From SIG299 sp964541485 (GTDB lineage Bacteria > Bacillota > Clostridia > Lachnospirales > Lachnospiraceae), in NCBI GenBank assembly GCA_964541485.1, contig CAZIQL010000009.1:1-64000 (forward strand): a DNA stretch of 64,000 nt. The letters run 5' to 3'. Both the position numbers and the translations under genes were made by a program. Below, in pieces: positions 1 through 8,936 of the stretch. Under the pieces are notes generated by a model, which saw nothing but the letters and a program-made list of their open reading frames with translations, ran no database searches and had not been told where the DNA came from. Every line of letters begins with the position of its first letter. Position 1 is the stretch's first letter.

Positions 1-293
1 ATACTCTCCGGCAGAGACATATTGTCCACAAAGCTTGCCGGATCGGTCGGATCCTCAACATCCTCCACCATAAATTCCAGATTGATAATGTCATTCAGCT
101 TTCCGTCAATTGCTCCCGTTATGGTTTCATTTCCTTCCAAAAATCCTGTCACAATCGGACTCAGCAACAGAGTCAGAATAATTACGGCAATCGTGGAAAC
201 CAGGGAAAACACCGCTTTTACAAAGCCTGCTCTCCATCCCAAAAAAGCCCCGACACCAATAATGACAACTGCCAGCAACAATAACCAATTCAT
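1..293 (-). CDS. CvpA family membrane protein, 3' end outside window
   Basis: The gene starts at ATG 293, one base after the DUF5711 stop codon, and runs off the left edge; 97 codons are visible. The product begins MNWLLLLAVVIIGVGAFLGW, a hydrophobic segment followed by a glycine and GFVKAVFSLVSTIAVIIL, then a polar loop. This is the usual start of CvpA/colicin V production family proteins, multi-pass inner-membrane proteins of unclear biochemical role in Firmicutes. The Shine-Dalgarno AAGGAGAG lies in the end of the upstream gene, so the two are probably translated together. The family call rests on the N-terminus only. Confidence 0.7.
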   Translation of the reverse strand, partial: MNWLLLLAVVIIGVGAFLGWRAGFVKAVFSLVSTIAVIILTLLLSPIVTGFLEGNETITGAIDGKLNDIINLEFMVEDVEDPTDPASFVDNMSLPES

Positions 294-294
294 T

Positions 295-1494
295 TTACTC
301 TCCTTCTTTCTGTGTTTTTTTCGATAATCTAATCGCCTGTACCTTTCCGGTATCTACCAGAAAATATTTATTCCCCCCTACCGGAAAAATTGCTTCCAGG
401 CTACTGGCAAAATCACCCTCATATTTCAGACTTCGGTTTTTCCTGTAGATTGTAATACTCTGAGGACTAAAAAAAATAACCTCTTCCTTTGTTGCAACCA
501 TTGTCTCATATTCCGGGATATCCGTCCAGACCCGGTTTTTTAAAAGTCCGGAAAACAAACTGCCTTCTACCCCATAATAACACAGCTGTGTTTGTCCGGT
601 CGCTGTCTTTTCTACCAGGTAAATCCCATTTTCAGTCACCGAAACATCCAAAATCTCATTTTCGGTTGTCTGCTCCAGAAGCAATTCCGGAACCTCTGTC
701 ATACGATATACAGAAAATCCGTTTTCATAAAGGACGTAGACACCGTCTTCCGACATAAACCCGACATCATATACCAATACATTGTTTTCAAAGGTCTTCT
801 GCCCCACAATGTTCCCGAGATAGTTTTTCCCGACTTCTCCTGCATTGTAAAAGGTTACTTTGCCGACAATCTCGCTTCCCTCAAAGGTCTGGTAGAGGGT
901 CACCAGCTTTTTGCCATCCTCCGAAAGTGCAATGTCCGTCGGAATGCCATCTGTTTTTGTCTTTGTATTGATATCCACACGCAATGTCCCGTTAATATCG
1001 TACAGCTGGATAAAATCTTCCGTTCCGTTGTCAAGAAGAACCGCGGTCACTCCTTGTTTTGCAACTGCATGCTTTACAATCGGATAAACCACCTGATAAT
1101 TATACGGGATGCCATTCTCTGCAACAATATAAACCGTTGTTCCGCCAATGTCAGCAACTGCCGCCACATCCTTGCAATATTCTATGGAAGGATTGTCAAG
1201 ATGATAGGACATTTCCCATTTTACATCTCCCTCCGGCGTGAGTGCCTTTGCACCGTCATTGCTGCACAAAAACAACAATCCGTTGCCTGCCTTATAACTG
1301 ACAACATTTTTCTGAAGCTCCGTCTTTGCTATCATCTTATAGCTTCCAAACTGTCTTGTCTGCATATAAAACACAAGTGCAATCACCGCTATAACAAAAA
1401 CCACCGCTACTACGACCAGGAACAAACGTCTTTTTTTCTTTTTATTTCGCAGGTTAATTTCTTCCCTTTTATCCGCTACCTTCGTCTCTCCCAC
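295..1494 (-). CDS. DUF5711 family membrane-anchored protein
   Basis: 399 residues. A basic cytoplasmic N-terminus (about residues 1-23, ending KKKKRR) leads into one transmembrane segment (24-44). The rest is predicted extracytoplasmic and rich in short beta strands of the type YxxxGxxV, suggesting a beta-propeller-like fold. The overall pattern matches the Lachnospiraceae DUF5711 family, for which no biochemical function is known. It starts with GTG, preceded by AGGAAGAG. It sits between an MPN-like/LysM protein upstream and a CvpA protein downstream, all on one strand, so an envelope-associated role is inferred. Confidence 0.65.
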   Translation of the reverse strand: MGETKVADKREEINLRNKKKKRRLFLVVVAVVFVIAVIALVFYMQTRQFGSYKMIAKTELQKNVVSYKAGNGLLFLCSNDGAKALTPEGDVKWEMSYHLDNPSIEYCKDVAAVADIGGTTVYIVAENGIPYNYQVVYPIVKHAVAKQGVTAVLLDNGTEDFIQLYDINGTLRVDINTKTKTDGIPTDIALSEDGKKLVTLYQTFEGSEIVGKVTFYNAGEVGKNYLGNIVGQKTFENNVLVYDVGFMSEDGVYVLYENGFSVYRMTEVPELLLEQTTENEILDVSVTENGIYLVEKTATGQTQLCYYGVEGSLFSGLLKNRVWTDIPEYETMVATKEEVIFFSPQSITIYRKNRSLKYEGDFASSLEAIFPVGGNKYFLVDTGKVQAIRLSKKTQKEGE

Positions 1495-1581
1495 AAACTC
1501 TTCCTACTTTCTGTCTTCGTTCTCTGTTCCTTCATCTTACCACATCTTTAAAAAATTATCACTACTTTTCTTCCTTCCGTA

Positions 1582-2583
1582 TCATGGAAGAAATATTTTT
1601 TGACCGACTTCCGGATTTTCCCCTTCCCTTAATCCGTTTAGCGTCCTGATGATTTCTGCCAGCTCTTCCGAACCATAAACCGATGTGCAGATTGTCTCAA
1701 TCGTTTCCCCGTCCTTTACCTCATACACTTCGCACAAAGAAGATACCACCTGTTCCTGCTCATTTAACAACGTCTTAAGATACTCCCTTTCATTGATTTC
1801 AACCGCAAGGGCTCCTATGGCAAAAACCGCGAGACAGGCAAGCACACCTCCGGTGGCATATAAAAGCCGATACAGCTGATTTCCTGTCAAAACAGTGCGT
1901 CCCACAACCTCTTCCCTCCTGCTTTTAGGCACCACCGGTGCCTCTGTGTACTCCGGAAGCTTTGCCACCTGCTGCCTTGTCTGCATCATGTAATTCTGCA
2001 TTCCTTCGTTTTTCTCATAATATACATAATACCCCGGAAGCGGAAGCATCCTTCCGTTAATCATAGAAAGAAAACTCACTTCCCTCTCTATGGAATCCAC
2101 CTTGAGCAAAATCTTGTCTCCCCCTCCGAAATTATCCGTCTGTATTTTCTTCTGACGACCTTCATCCTCCAGAAGAAATCCAGGTCCGCCCAAAAACCAG
2201 CCGACAATCTGCAGCTTCGGAAAATAATCCCGGATATCCCGGTAAATTTCTGCCCAGTTTTCTTCTGTAAAACAGACCTGATCCCTCAGCATCACATTTT
2301 TTGCTTCCACAAGGCCTTCTATTCGTATTCTTTCCCCATTCTCTGCGGAAACCGTACTGCCCACCAGCACACCGGCTACACATCCGCTGTAATCCTTTTC
2401 TGCCAGCCCTTTTGCAAAGGAAAGGGCATAATCTTCTATAAACAGTTCGGTTCCGCTATCTCCGGGACGGCCAATCTGCCGTCGGTTGCTCGGATAAACA
2501 AACTCTTTTCCGGGTGCCTCTGTGATGATTCTTTGCTCATAAATCGTTTCTGTCATATGCCACCTCATCCGTTTTTTCTCCAT
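1582..2583 (-). CDS. MPN-like domain, transmembrane segment and LysM domain protein
   Basis: 333 residues. Residues about 46-190 read like an MPN/JAB fold: a helix, GCVAGVLVG, then the strand IVGWFLGGPG at 126-135. Active JAMM proteases have HxHP at that position (as in WYHSHPG); here the histidines are absent, so it is probably catalytically dead. A transmembrane segment follows at about 240-262 and a C-terminal LysM-like domain at 286-333 (VYEVKDGETIETI through GQKIFLP), which would bind peptidoglycan outside the membrane. The ATG start at 2583 has AGGAGG 11 bases upstream. The domain assignment is from motif reading and the function is unknown. Confidence 0.55.
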   Translation of the reverse strand: MEKKRMRWHMTETIYEQRIITEAPGKEFVYPSNRRQIGRPGDSGTELFIEDYALSFAKGLAEKDYSGCVAGVLVGSTVSAENGERIRIEGLVEAKNVMLRDQVCFTEENWAEIYRDIRDYFPKLQIVGWFLGGPGFLLEDEGRQKKIQTDNFGGGDKILLKVDSIEREVSFLSMINGRMLPLPGYYVYYEKNEGMQNYMMQTRQQVAKLPEYTEAPVVPKSRREEVVGRTVLTGNQLYRLLYATGGVLACLAVFAIGALAVEINEREYLKTLLNEQEQVVSSLCEVYEVKDGETIETICTSVYGSEELAEIIRTLNGLREGENPEVGQKIFLP

Positions 2584-2705
2584 TATAGCACCATCCTCCT
2601 GCTGAATTTGACGGATTGTGTCAGAGGGAAATCTTTTTTTCGTAGGACAGTCTATTTCCGAAAAATCCGGTAATACTCTAATAAAAAGAGGAAAGGATTC
2701 TCTTC

Positions 2706-3263
2706 ATGCTTTATTTTAATTCAAAACAACACTCATCTTCCTATGAGTTTGGCAGACAATTGTACCAAATGATTTCCTCCGAGCGAAGCACCTCCCAGCC
2801 GTTGATTTTTTTATGCATCGGCTCCGACCGTGCTACCGGCGATTCTCTCGGCCCCATCATCGGGCAGAAGCTGATGCAACACCACAGCGATTCTGTCTAC
2901 GTCTATGGAACCTTAGAGCAGCCGGTACACGCAAAGAATTTGAGCGAAATCATCCATTCCATATATTCTGTCTTTGTAAACCCTTATGTTATCGCTATTG
3001 ATGCCTCCTTAGGAAAGGCCTCCCACATAGGGTACTTTACACTGGCCCAAGGCGCACTCAAGCCCGGGGCCGGTGTAGGAAAAGAGCTCCCGGATGTCGG
3101 AAATCTTTATATTACAGGCATCGTAAATCTGTCCGGCTTTTTAGAACACTCACTTTTGCAAACCACACGGCTTTATACGGTAATGTCCTTAGCCGACCAC
3201 ATTTGCAACGGCATCTTTTACTGTCTTGCAAAGCTTGAACAGCAAAAACGTATGAGCTCATAA
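2706..3263 (+). CDS. yyaC: YyaC family putative spore protease (DUF1256)
   Basis: 185 residues, about the family length. The core CIGSDRATGDSLGP near residue 37, AIDASLG near 98 and GKELPDVGN near 124 match the YyaC/DUF1256 sporulation family, which is structurally related to the GPR germination protease and hydrogenase-maturation proteases. The role in sporulation is known mainly from expression; the substrate is unknown. It is a single gene transcribed against its neighbours and closed by a strong bidirectional terminator. Start: ATG 2706 after AGAGGAAAGG. Confidence 0.85.
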   Translation: MLYFNSKQHSSSYEFGRQLYQMISSERSTSQPLIFLCIGSDRATGDSLGPIIGQKLMQHHSDSVYVYGTLEQPVHAKNLSEIIHSIYSVFVNPYVIAIDASLGKASHIGYFTLAQGALKPGAGVGKELPDVGNLYITGIVNLSGFLEHSLLQTTRLYTVMSLADHICNGIFYCLAKLEQQKRMSS

Positions 3264-3268
3264 AATAA

Positions 3269-3306
3269 AGAGGTTGTTGCTACAACAACCTCTGCGTTTT
3301 TATTTC
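3269..3306. terminator. Bidirectional intrinsic terminator
   Basis: An 11-bp perfect stem (AGAGGTTGTTG at 3269-3279 with CAACAACCTCT at 3283-3293) has a 3-base loop. A T-rich tract follows on the plus strand (TTTTTATTTC), and TTTATTTTAT follows on the minus strand. It separates convergent yyaC from the coiled-coil gene. Confidence 0.85.
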
Positions 3307-4403
3307 ATCTTTGCATCTTTCTCCAAGGCAAGTGCCTCACCGATATTGGCAGCCTCACCCTTTTCAATCCGGCTAATCAGACGGTCTAATTTTGCTACCG
3401 TCAACATATCCTTTCCAAGATATGTTTCATACTGTTTGGAAATCATCAGGGAATTTTCCTTCACCTTTTCTTCCACCGCCTTCTGCTCGTCTTCCACTTC
3501 CTTGCTTCTGGTACAAAGAGCATCCAGTTCTTCCTGATAACGGCCCTTGATGTCATTTGTTAAATCAACCGATGTCGCATTTTCAAACTTGGTCAGTTCT
3601 TCCTTCTCTTCTTCCGCAACTCTGTTGATTTCATCTTCCAGTGCCTTTAACTCGATGTCATACTGTTCTAAGCCATAGCTGCTCTCATCGGTATCACGCT
3701 CAATCTCTTTCTGAATCTCACGGATTTTCTTACAATTCTGACGATACTGCTGACGAAGTTCCCGATTGTCCTTTAAGGTATCCAGATGTTTTTCCTTTAC
3801 TAAATTGTTTATAAGAAGATAGATTCCTCCAAAAAGAACTACATCTGCTATGTACACAACGGCAAGTGCCCATGCGCCGACTCTATGCGCAAGCAGGAAC
3901 TGATATAACCCAAGCGGAAGGAAAAAAAATACTACTAAAACGCAGGCTGCCACAATACAGAATTCCGATATATTCTTTGGCAGAAACAAAGAATAGAACA
4001 GGGTGGAATTGCAAAATCTTGGCGTCTTATTCTTTTTTAAGTTTGTCTTAATGTCAATCTGAAGGCCTTTATTTGCTTCACGGAGTTCTGCCGTTTCATC
4101 ACCAATGCGGGAAGAAACCTTTATGCTCTTCTCTTTTTCTTTTTTTGCTTTTATTTTTTTGCGTCTGGTGCCAAGTGTACTCAGCTGATTTTCATAAGAA
4201 GAAGTAATCGCATTTTTTCTTTTCTTCAGAGTAGACTCAATTTCATCCGACAGTTCCTTTTCCTTGCTTGCCAAGGTTTTGCCAAGGCGAGTTTCTTCCT
4301 TTAAAAGCTCTGCGTTTCTTTCCCGGAGTCCATCCAATTCCATAACATGTTCTTTAATCGTGTTCAGTTCTTCCACCCCTGCATATAAAATTGCATTTTC
4401 CAT
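3300..4403 (-). CDS. Membrane-anchored coiled-coil protein, unknown function
   Basis: 367 residues. Long charged helical segments (about 1-125 and 205-345, with heptad-like E/K/L patterns such as ELLKEETRLGKTLASKEKEL) flank two hydrophobic stretches near 146-170 and 175-200. The protein would be a hairpin in the membrane with both coiled coils in the cytoplasm. I recognise no catalytic motif. It follows recR by 21 bases and is the last gene of the murG-dnaX-ybaB-recR run before the terminator at 3269-3306. It could organise membrane or divisome components, but nothing in the sequence proves this. Confidence 0.6.
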   Translation of the reverse strand: MENAILYAGVEELNTIKEHVMELDGLRERNAELLKEETRLGKTLASKEKELSDEIESTLKKRKNAITSSYENQLSTLGTRRKKIKAKKEKEKSIKVSSRIGDETAELREANKGLQIDIKTNLKKNKTPRFCNSTLFYSLFLPKNISEFCIVAACVLVVFFFLPLGLYQFLLAHRVGAWALAVVYIADVVLFGGIYLLINNLVKEKHLDTLKDNRELRQQYRQNCKKIREIQKEIERDTDESSYGLEQYDIELKALEDEINRVAEEEKEELTKFENATSVDLTNDIKGRYQEELDALCTRSKEVEDEQKAVEEKVKENSLMISKQYETYLGKDMLTVAKLDRLISRIEKGEAANIGEALALEKDAKMK

Positions 4404-4424
4404 ACCTACACCTCCGTTTTATTT

Positions 4425-5021
4425 TTACAATTCTTTTCTACCTTCTAACGCCCGCAAAAGTGTAACCTCATCAATATATTCCAAATCTCCGCCCACCGGA
4501 ACCCCGCTGGCAATCCTTGTCACCTTGATTCCCGCAGGCTTTAGCATCTTGCTGATATACATTGCCGTTGCTTCTCCCTCAATATTGGAGTTCGTGGCAA
4601 TAATGACTTCTTTTACCTCCTGTTGCAGACGAATTAACAGCTCTTTTATCGTTAAGTCCGCCGGTGTGATATTAAGAAGCGGAGAAATCGCCCCATGAAG
4701 CACATGATACACTCCATTATATTTTCCGGTCTTTTCATATGCTGCCAGGTCCCTGGAATTTTCCACTACCATGATGGTCTGCTTATCTCTGGACGGGCTC
4801 GCACAAATCGGGCAGAGTTCATTGTCTGTCAAAGTAAAGCACTCCTTACATCTGCAGACCTTCTTTCTGGCTGTCACAATGGAATCTGCCAATACCTGTA
4901 CCGATTCCTCCGGCATATTAATAATATGAAACGCCAGTCTCTGTGCCGACTTGCTTCCGATGCCCGGAAGCGAGGACAATGTTTCTATTAACTTCGTTAT
5001 CTGATTACTGTAATAATCCAT
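4425..5021 (-). CDS. recR: Recombination mediator RecR
   Basis: 198 residues, the family size. A helix-hairpin-helix region (about 10-30, SLPGIGSKSAQRLAFHI) precedes a cysteine zinc finger (C58, C61, C70, C73; CKECFTLTDNELCPIC). A Toprim domain (VVENSRDLAAYEKTGKYNGV through the GVPVGGDLEY motif near 173-182) completes it. RecR works with RecO and RecF to load RecA on gapped DNA. The start codon shares one base with the ybaB stop (TAATG), implying translational coupling. The order dnaX-ybaB-recR is conserved widely in bacteria. Confidence 0.97.
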   Translation of the reverse strand: MDYYSNQITKLIETLSSLPGIGSKSAQRLAFHIINMPEESVQVLADSIVTARKKVCRCKECFTLTDNELCPICASPSRDKQTIMVVENSRDLAAYEKTGKYNGVYHVLHGAISPLLNITPADLTIKELLIRLQQEVKEVIIATNSNIEGEATAMYISKMLKPAGIKVTRIASGVPVGGDLEYIDEVTLLRALEGRKEL

Positions 5022-5365
5022 TAGAACGGAAATCCTCCGCCAAGTCCTCCTGTGAGGGAATTCATTACTTCTGCATTGGCTGCCTCCATCTGACGGAGCG
5101 CTTCATTTGCTGCTGCCACAATTAAATCCTGCAGCATTTCGATATCATCCGGATCCACAACCTCAGGACTTAACGTAACCGCTGTAATCTCCTTTTTACC
5201 GGATACGGTAACACTGACTGCACCGCCGCCTGCTGCCGCGGTAAATTCCTTTGTTTCCAGCTCCTGCTGCTTTTCTTCCATCTGACGCTGCATTCTCTGT
5301 GCCTGCTTCATCAGATTATTCATATTTCCGGGCATACCGCCCTGAAAACCTCCACGCTTTGCCAT
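5021..5365 (-). CDS. ybaB: YbaB/EbfC family nucleoid-associated protein
   Basis: 114 residues. It opens with a glycine/methionine-rich segment (GGFQGGMPGNMNNLMKQAQRMQ) and then has the alpha-beta core of the family: QRQMEEKQQELETKEF, VSVTVSGKKEITAVTLSPEVVDPDDIEMLQDLI and the final helix with LTGGLGGGFPF. The family forms tweezer-like dimers that bind DNA. It lies 18 bases downstream of dnaX and overlaps recR by one base, the classical arrangement (yaaK in Bacillus subtilis). Confidence 0.95.
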   Translation of the reverse strand: MAKRGGFQGGMPGNMNNLMKQAQRMQRQMEEKQQELETKEFTAAAGGGAVSVTVSGKKEITAVTLSPEVVDPDDIEMLQDLIVAAANEALRQMEAANAEVMNSLTGGLGGGFPF

Positions 5366-5383
5366 AATATATAATCTCCTTCC

Positions 5384-6949
5384 TTAATCTACATACTCCA
5401 CCGGAACCTTACTAATCAATTTTGTAATATCCGGATAAATGCTGGATTCTTTGTTGTTTGATGCAAGTACTGTCTGTATTTCTATCTCTTTTTTTACCTG
5501 AGACTGAATCGTTCTTTTTACCTCTGCCAGATGCTCCTCCTCTGCCACAAGCTTTTTGTCAAACTCGTCATGAAATACAAGCAACAGCTGGTTCTCATTT
5601 CCGACACTCGGCTTTGCATTCTCAACCGCCATACGGACCAATGGGGAAATTTTGTTTACGATACTGCGCCAATTCTGCGCCACCTCACGAATATCCTCCG
5701 GTAATGCTCTTGGAAAATTAACCGGTATTTCCTCCTCCGGTTCTGCTATCACTGCCTGTGCCGCCACCGGTGCTCCTGCCTTCACGGCTACCACTCCGTT
5801 TTCCAACGTTTCCTCTAACTGTGCCACCCGGTGGGAAAGCGCATCGTACTCTGTCTCCATCTGCGGTTTACAAAGCTTTATCAGCGCCACCTCCACCAAA
5901 ACTCTCTTCTGGGAAGCATAGCGGATTTTATTGGTCAAATCCGAAAAAATCCGGATATAACGCACTAATTGCTCGGAATCATTTGCATGAACTTCCCTTA
6001 AAAATTCCTCCCGATAATCTGTTGGAATCTCCATGGTATCCATCAGCTCCTCCGACGCCTTTGTAAGCAACAGATTTCGCAGGTACCAGGTAAAATCCAC
6101 TGTAAACTGGGTCAGTTCTCTTCCTCTTGCTACAATATCGTCCAAAAGGCTAAGACATTCTGTCACCTTTTGTTCCCGGATGTATGACATCAGCTTTCCA
6201 AAGACAGAGACATCCACCGTACCAAGAACCTCTAATACCTTATCATAAGTCAACGTTTCTCCCAGATAAAATGCCACACACTGATCCAAAAGGCTGATGG
6301 CATCACGCATGGAGCCATCTGCCGCCGTTGCAATATAACGGAGTGCCCTATCCTCTGTAGGAAGCTGCTCTGCCATTGTCAACTCCTTTAACCGGCCTGT
6401 GATTTCTTCTACCGTAATCCTTCGGAAATCGTATCTTTGACATCGGGACAGGATAGTAATCGGAATTTTGTGCACTTCCGTTGTCGCCAGAATAAAAATG
6501 ACGTAAGACGGAGGCTCTTCCAATGTCTTTAAGAGCGCATTAAATGCTCCTGCCGAGAGCATATGCACCTCGTCAATAATGTAGACCTTGTACCTTCCTT
6601 CCGTCGGGGAATACCTCACCTCTTCGACAATTTCTCGAATGTTATCTACACCATTGTTGGAGGCTGCGTCAATCTCTATCACATTCATGGAGGTCCCTGC
6701 CGCAATCGATTTGCACATGGCACATTCCCCACATGGATTTCCATCCACCGGATGCTCACAGTTTACCGCCCGGGCAAGAATTTGTGCAGACGTTGTCTTC
6801 CCGGTGCCTCTGGTCCCGGTGAACAAAAACGCATGCCCGATTCGTCCCGCTTTTATCTGGTTTCGTAAGGTTGTCACAATATGATCCTGTCCTTTGACAT
6901 CTTCAAAGGTCGTCGGACGGAATTTTCGGTATAACGCCGTATATGACAT
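5384..6949 (-). CDS. dnaX: DNA polymerase III subunit gamma/tau
   Basis: 521 residues. It begins with the typical SYTALYRKFRPTTFEDVKGQ; Walker A is GTRGTGKT at 45-52. A zinc module has C64, C73, C76 and C79; Walker B is IIDEVHMLS near 126; sensor 1 is FILATTEVHKIP. The C-terminal domain is shorter than in Escherichia coli tau, as is usual in Clostridia. It is the clamp-loader motor of the replisome. It begins one base after the murG stop, so it is probably transcribed with murG, an uncommon upstream neighbour. A run of seven A near the 3' end is discussed under rejected items. Confidence 0.97.
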   Translation of the reverse strand: MSYTALYRKFRPTTFEDVKGQDHIVTTLRNQIKAGRIGHAFLFTGTRGTGKTTSAQILARAVNCEHPVDGNPCGECAMCKSIAAGTSMNVIEIDAASNNGVDNIREIVEEVRYSPTEGRYKVYIIDEVHMLSAGAFNALLKTLEEPPSYVIFILATTEVHKIPITILSRCQRYDFRRITVEEITGRLKELTMAEQLPTEDRALRYIATAADGSMRDAISLLDQCVAFYLGETLTYDKVLEVLGTVDVSVFGKLMSYIREQKVTECLSLLDDIVARGRELTQFTVDFTWYLRNLLLTKASEELMDTMEIPTDYREEFLREVHANDSEQLVRYIRIFSDLTNKIRYASQKRVLVEVALIKLCKPQMETEYDALSHRVAQLEETLENGVVAVKAGAPVAAQAVIAEPEEEIPVNFPRALPEDIREVAQNWRSIVNKISPLVRMAVENAKPSVGNENQLLLVFHDEFDKKLVAEEEHLAEVKRTIQSQVKKEIEIQTVLASNNKESSIYPDITKLISKVPVEYVD

Positions 6950-6950
6950 G

Positions 6951-8027
6951 TCAATTCTCCCTCTGTTTCCGATGTTCCTCTATCAGACCGAGCACCGTTT
7001 CAATCGCATTATTGAGTGTGCTCTTTTCCATTGCCGAAATATAATCCTCCTTATGCCCTGTCACATAACGGATTGCCTTTAACAAAGTATCATTTGTCAA
7101 ATCCTCTTCCGGAAGCACATAGGAATATCCCTGATGCTCGAAGGATTCCGCATTTAAAATCTGGTCTCCGCGGCTGGCTGCTGCAGAAAGCGGGACCAGG
7201 ATATTTGGCTTTCTAAGCGCTAAAAGCTCGCAGATGGAATTTGCTCCTGCTCTCGATATCACCAGATCCGATGCCGCAAATAAATCCTTCATTTCTTTGC
7301 TAATATACTCGAACTGACGGTAGCCCTCCATATTCTCATACTCCGGCGCTGCCTTTCCTTTGCCGCACAGGTGAATAATCTGATATTCCCTAAGCAACGT
7401 CGGCAGTAAATTTCTCACTGCCTCATTGAGCGCCGCGGCTCCCGTACTGCCACCGACAATCATAATCACCGGTTTGTTTGCGGTAAAACCACAAAAGTCA
7501 AGACCGGCAATTTTGTTTCCGGCAAAAAGCTCTTCCCGGATTGGCGTTCCGGCAAGTACTGCTTTTTCTTCCGGAAGATACTTCATTGTCTCCGGAAAAT
7601 TCGCACATACCTTTTGAGCCGCCGGAATGCAGATTTTGTTGGCAAGTCCCGGTGTAATATCCGATTCATGGATAATACACGGAATTTTCTTGCCCTTTGC
7701 TGCAAGCACAACCGGAACCGAGACAAAACCGCCCTTTGAAAAAATAATATCCGGTTTCAGCTTTTTCATCAATCTTCCCGCTTCAAAATATCCTTTCAGA
7801 ACCTTAAAAGGGTCGGAAAAATTCTTCAAATCAAAATACCGGCGAAGCTTTCCGGATGAAATTCCGTAATACGGAATGCCTGCCGCCTCAACCAGTCCTT
7901 TTTCTATTCCGTCATAAGATCCTATGTAGCTGATCTCATACCCTCTGCTTTTTAAATGAGGAATCAACGCCAGATTTGGTGTTACATGACCGGCGGTTCC
8001 TCCGCCTGTTAATACTATCCGTTTCAT
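6951..8027 (-). CDS. murG: UDP-GlcNAc:MurNAc-pentapeptide-undecaprenol GlcNAc transferase MurG
   Basis: 358 residues, the usual length. The N-terminal GGGTAGHVTPNLAL binds the lipid I side; FSKGGFVSVPVVLAAK and HESDITPGLANK are further family motifs. The C-terminal Rossmann domain has IMIVGGSTGAAALNE and the donor-binding SRAGANSICELLALRKPNILVP. MurG makes lipid II on the inner face of the membrane. It is the first gene of the run leading to dnaX, with no gap, and is divergent from mtnN. Confidence 0.95.
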   Translation of the reverse strand: MKRIVLTGGGTAGHVTPNLALIPHLKSRGYEISYIGSYDGIEKGLVEAAGIPYYGISSGKLRRYFDLKNFSDPFKVLKGYFEAGRLMKKLKPDIIFSKGGFVSVPVVLAAKGKKIPCIIHESDITPGLANKICIPAAQKVCANFPETMKYLPEEKAVLAGTPIREELFAGNKIAGLDFCGFTANKPVIMIVGGSTGAAALNEAVRNLLPTLLREYQIIHLCGKGKAAPEYENMEGYRQFEYISKEMKDLFAASDLVISRAGANSICELLALRKPNILVPLSAAASRGDQILNAESFEHQGYSYVLPEEDLTNDTLLKAIRYVTGHKEDYISAMEKSTLNNAIETVLGLIEEHRKQREN

Positions 8028-8112
8028 TTTAACCTATTACTCCTATTGTTCTATTGTTTCTATTCTACACCTTTTTATGCTTTTTGGCAATTCATAACCT
8101 TGCTTTCTTTCA

Positions 8113-8141
8113 TTGAAAAAGCCTCTTTTTTATGCTATACT
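8113..8141 (+). promoter_or_regulatory. Sigma-A-type promoter for mtnN
   Basis: TTGAAA at 8113-8118, a 17-base spacer, then TATACT at 8136-8141, 44 bases upstream of the mtnN start. Confidence 0.7.
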
Positions 8142-8184
8142 TTTTCTAATGTCAAAATAAATTTATTCGATGGAGGAATCACCC

Positions 8185-8883
8185 ATGAAACTCGGAATCA
8201 TCGGTGCAATGGAAGAAGAGGTTGCACAGTTAAAAGAAAAAATGACCGCCCTTACGATTACCACCAGGGCTTCTATGGAATTTTATGACGGACTGTTACT
8301 CGGAAAGCCGGTTACCGTTGTCCGCTCAGGTATCGGGAAAGTCAATGCCGGCTGCTGCACACAGATTCTTGCCGACTTATTCCATGTGGATGCCGTAATC
8401 AATACCGGTATTGCCGGATCTTTGGATGCCTCCATTGACATCGGAGATATCGTGCTTTGTACAGATGCCATGCAGCATGATGTGGATGCCGTGGCGTTTG
8501 GCTACCCTCTTGGCACAATCCCCCGCATGCCGGTTTCTGCATTTCCGGCCGATGCCACTCTGCGTTCCCTGGCGAAAACGCTCTGTGAGCAGGTAAACCC
8601 GGAAATCCACGTGCACGAGGGCCGCGTTGTTACCGGTGACCAGTTTATTGCAGACAAAGAAAAAAAGGATTTTATCACAGAACATTTTCATGGTATGTGT
8701 ACCGAGATGGAAGGCGCTGCCATTGCTCAGGCTGCTTTTAATAACGGACTTCCGTTCCTGATCATCCGTGCCATCTCCGACAAAGCCGACAACTCGGCGC
8801 AGATGGACTATCCGACCTTTGAACGCCGGGCCATTGAACACACAGTAAAGCTGATGCTTGCCTTAGCAGAAAACATTGCTTAA
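8185..8883 (+). CDS. mtnN: 5'-methylthioadenosine/S-adenosylhomocysteine nucleosidase
   Basis: 232 residues from ATG 8185. That start is preferred over the in-frame ATG at 8170 because GGAGG (8172-8176) sits between them at proper spacing. Family motifs are MKLGIIGAMEEEV, RSGIGKVNA, NTGIAGSLD, GDQFI, and the catalytic EMEGAAIAQ and RAISDKAD. The enzyme cleaves adenine from MTA, SAH and 5'-deoxyadenosine, feeding methionine salvage and the autoinducer-2 pathway. Single gene with its own promoter and terminator. Confidence 0.96.
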   Translation: MKLGIIGAMEEEVAQLKEKMTALTITTRASMEFYDGLLLGKPVTVVRSGIGKVNAGCCTQILADLFHVDAVINTGIAGSLDASIDIGDIVLCTDAMQHDVDAVAFGYPLGTIPRMPVSAFPADATLRSLAKTLCEQVNPEIHVHEGRVVTGDQFIADKEKKDFITEHFHGMCTEMEGAAIAQAAFNNGLPFLIIRAISDKADNSAQMDYPTFERRAIEHTVKLMLALAENIA

Positions 8884-8896
8884 CTTCATAAAAACA

Positions 8897-8936
8897 GCCG
8901 GTATCCTGTCACACAGGCATACCGGCCTTTCTTTTT
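8897..8936. terminator. Bidirectional intrinsic terminator
   Basis: The stem GCCGGTAT-CCTGT (8897-8909) pairs with ACAGG-C-ATACCGGC (8913-8926) and is followed by CTTTCTTTTT. On the minus strand the stem is followed by GTTTTTATG, so it can also end the convergent fusion gene's neighbour strand. Confidence 0.8.

Noticed and set aside
592..1551. A 319-codon plus-strand open frame opposite the DUF5711 gene
   Set aside because: It is the antisense shadow of a well-supported gene with ribosome site and operon context.
5484..5500. A run of seven A in dnaX (minus strand) as a programmed frameshift site
   Set aside because: It lies near the C-terminus (about residue 490), no stimulating hairpin or Shine-Dalgarno is visible, and a shift would hardly change the product.
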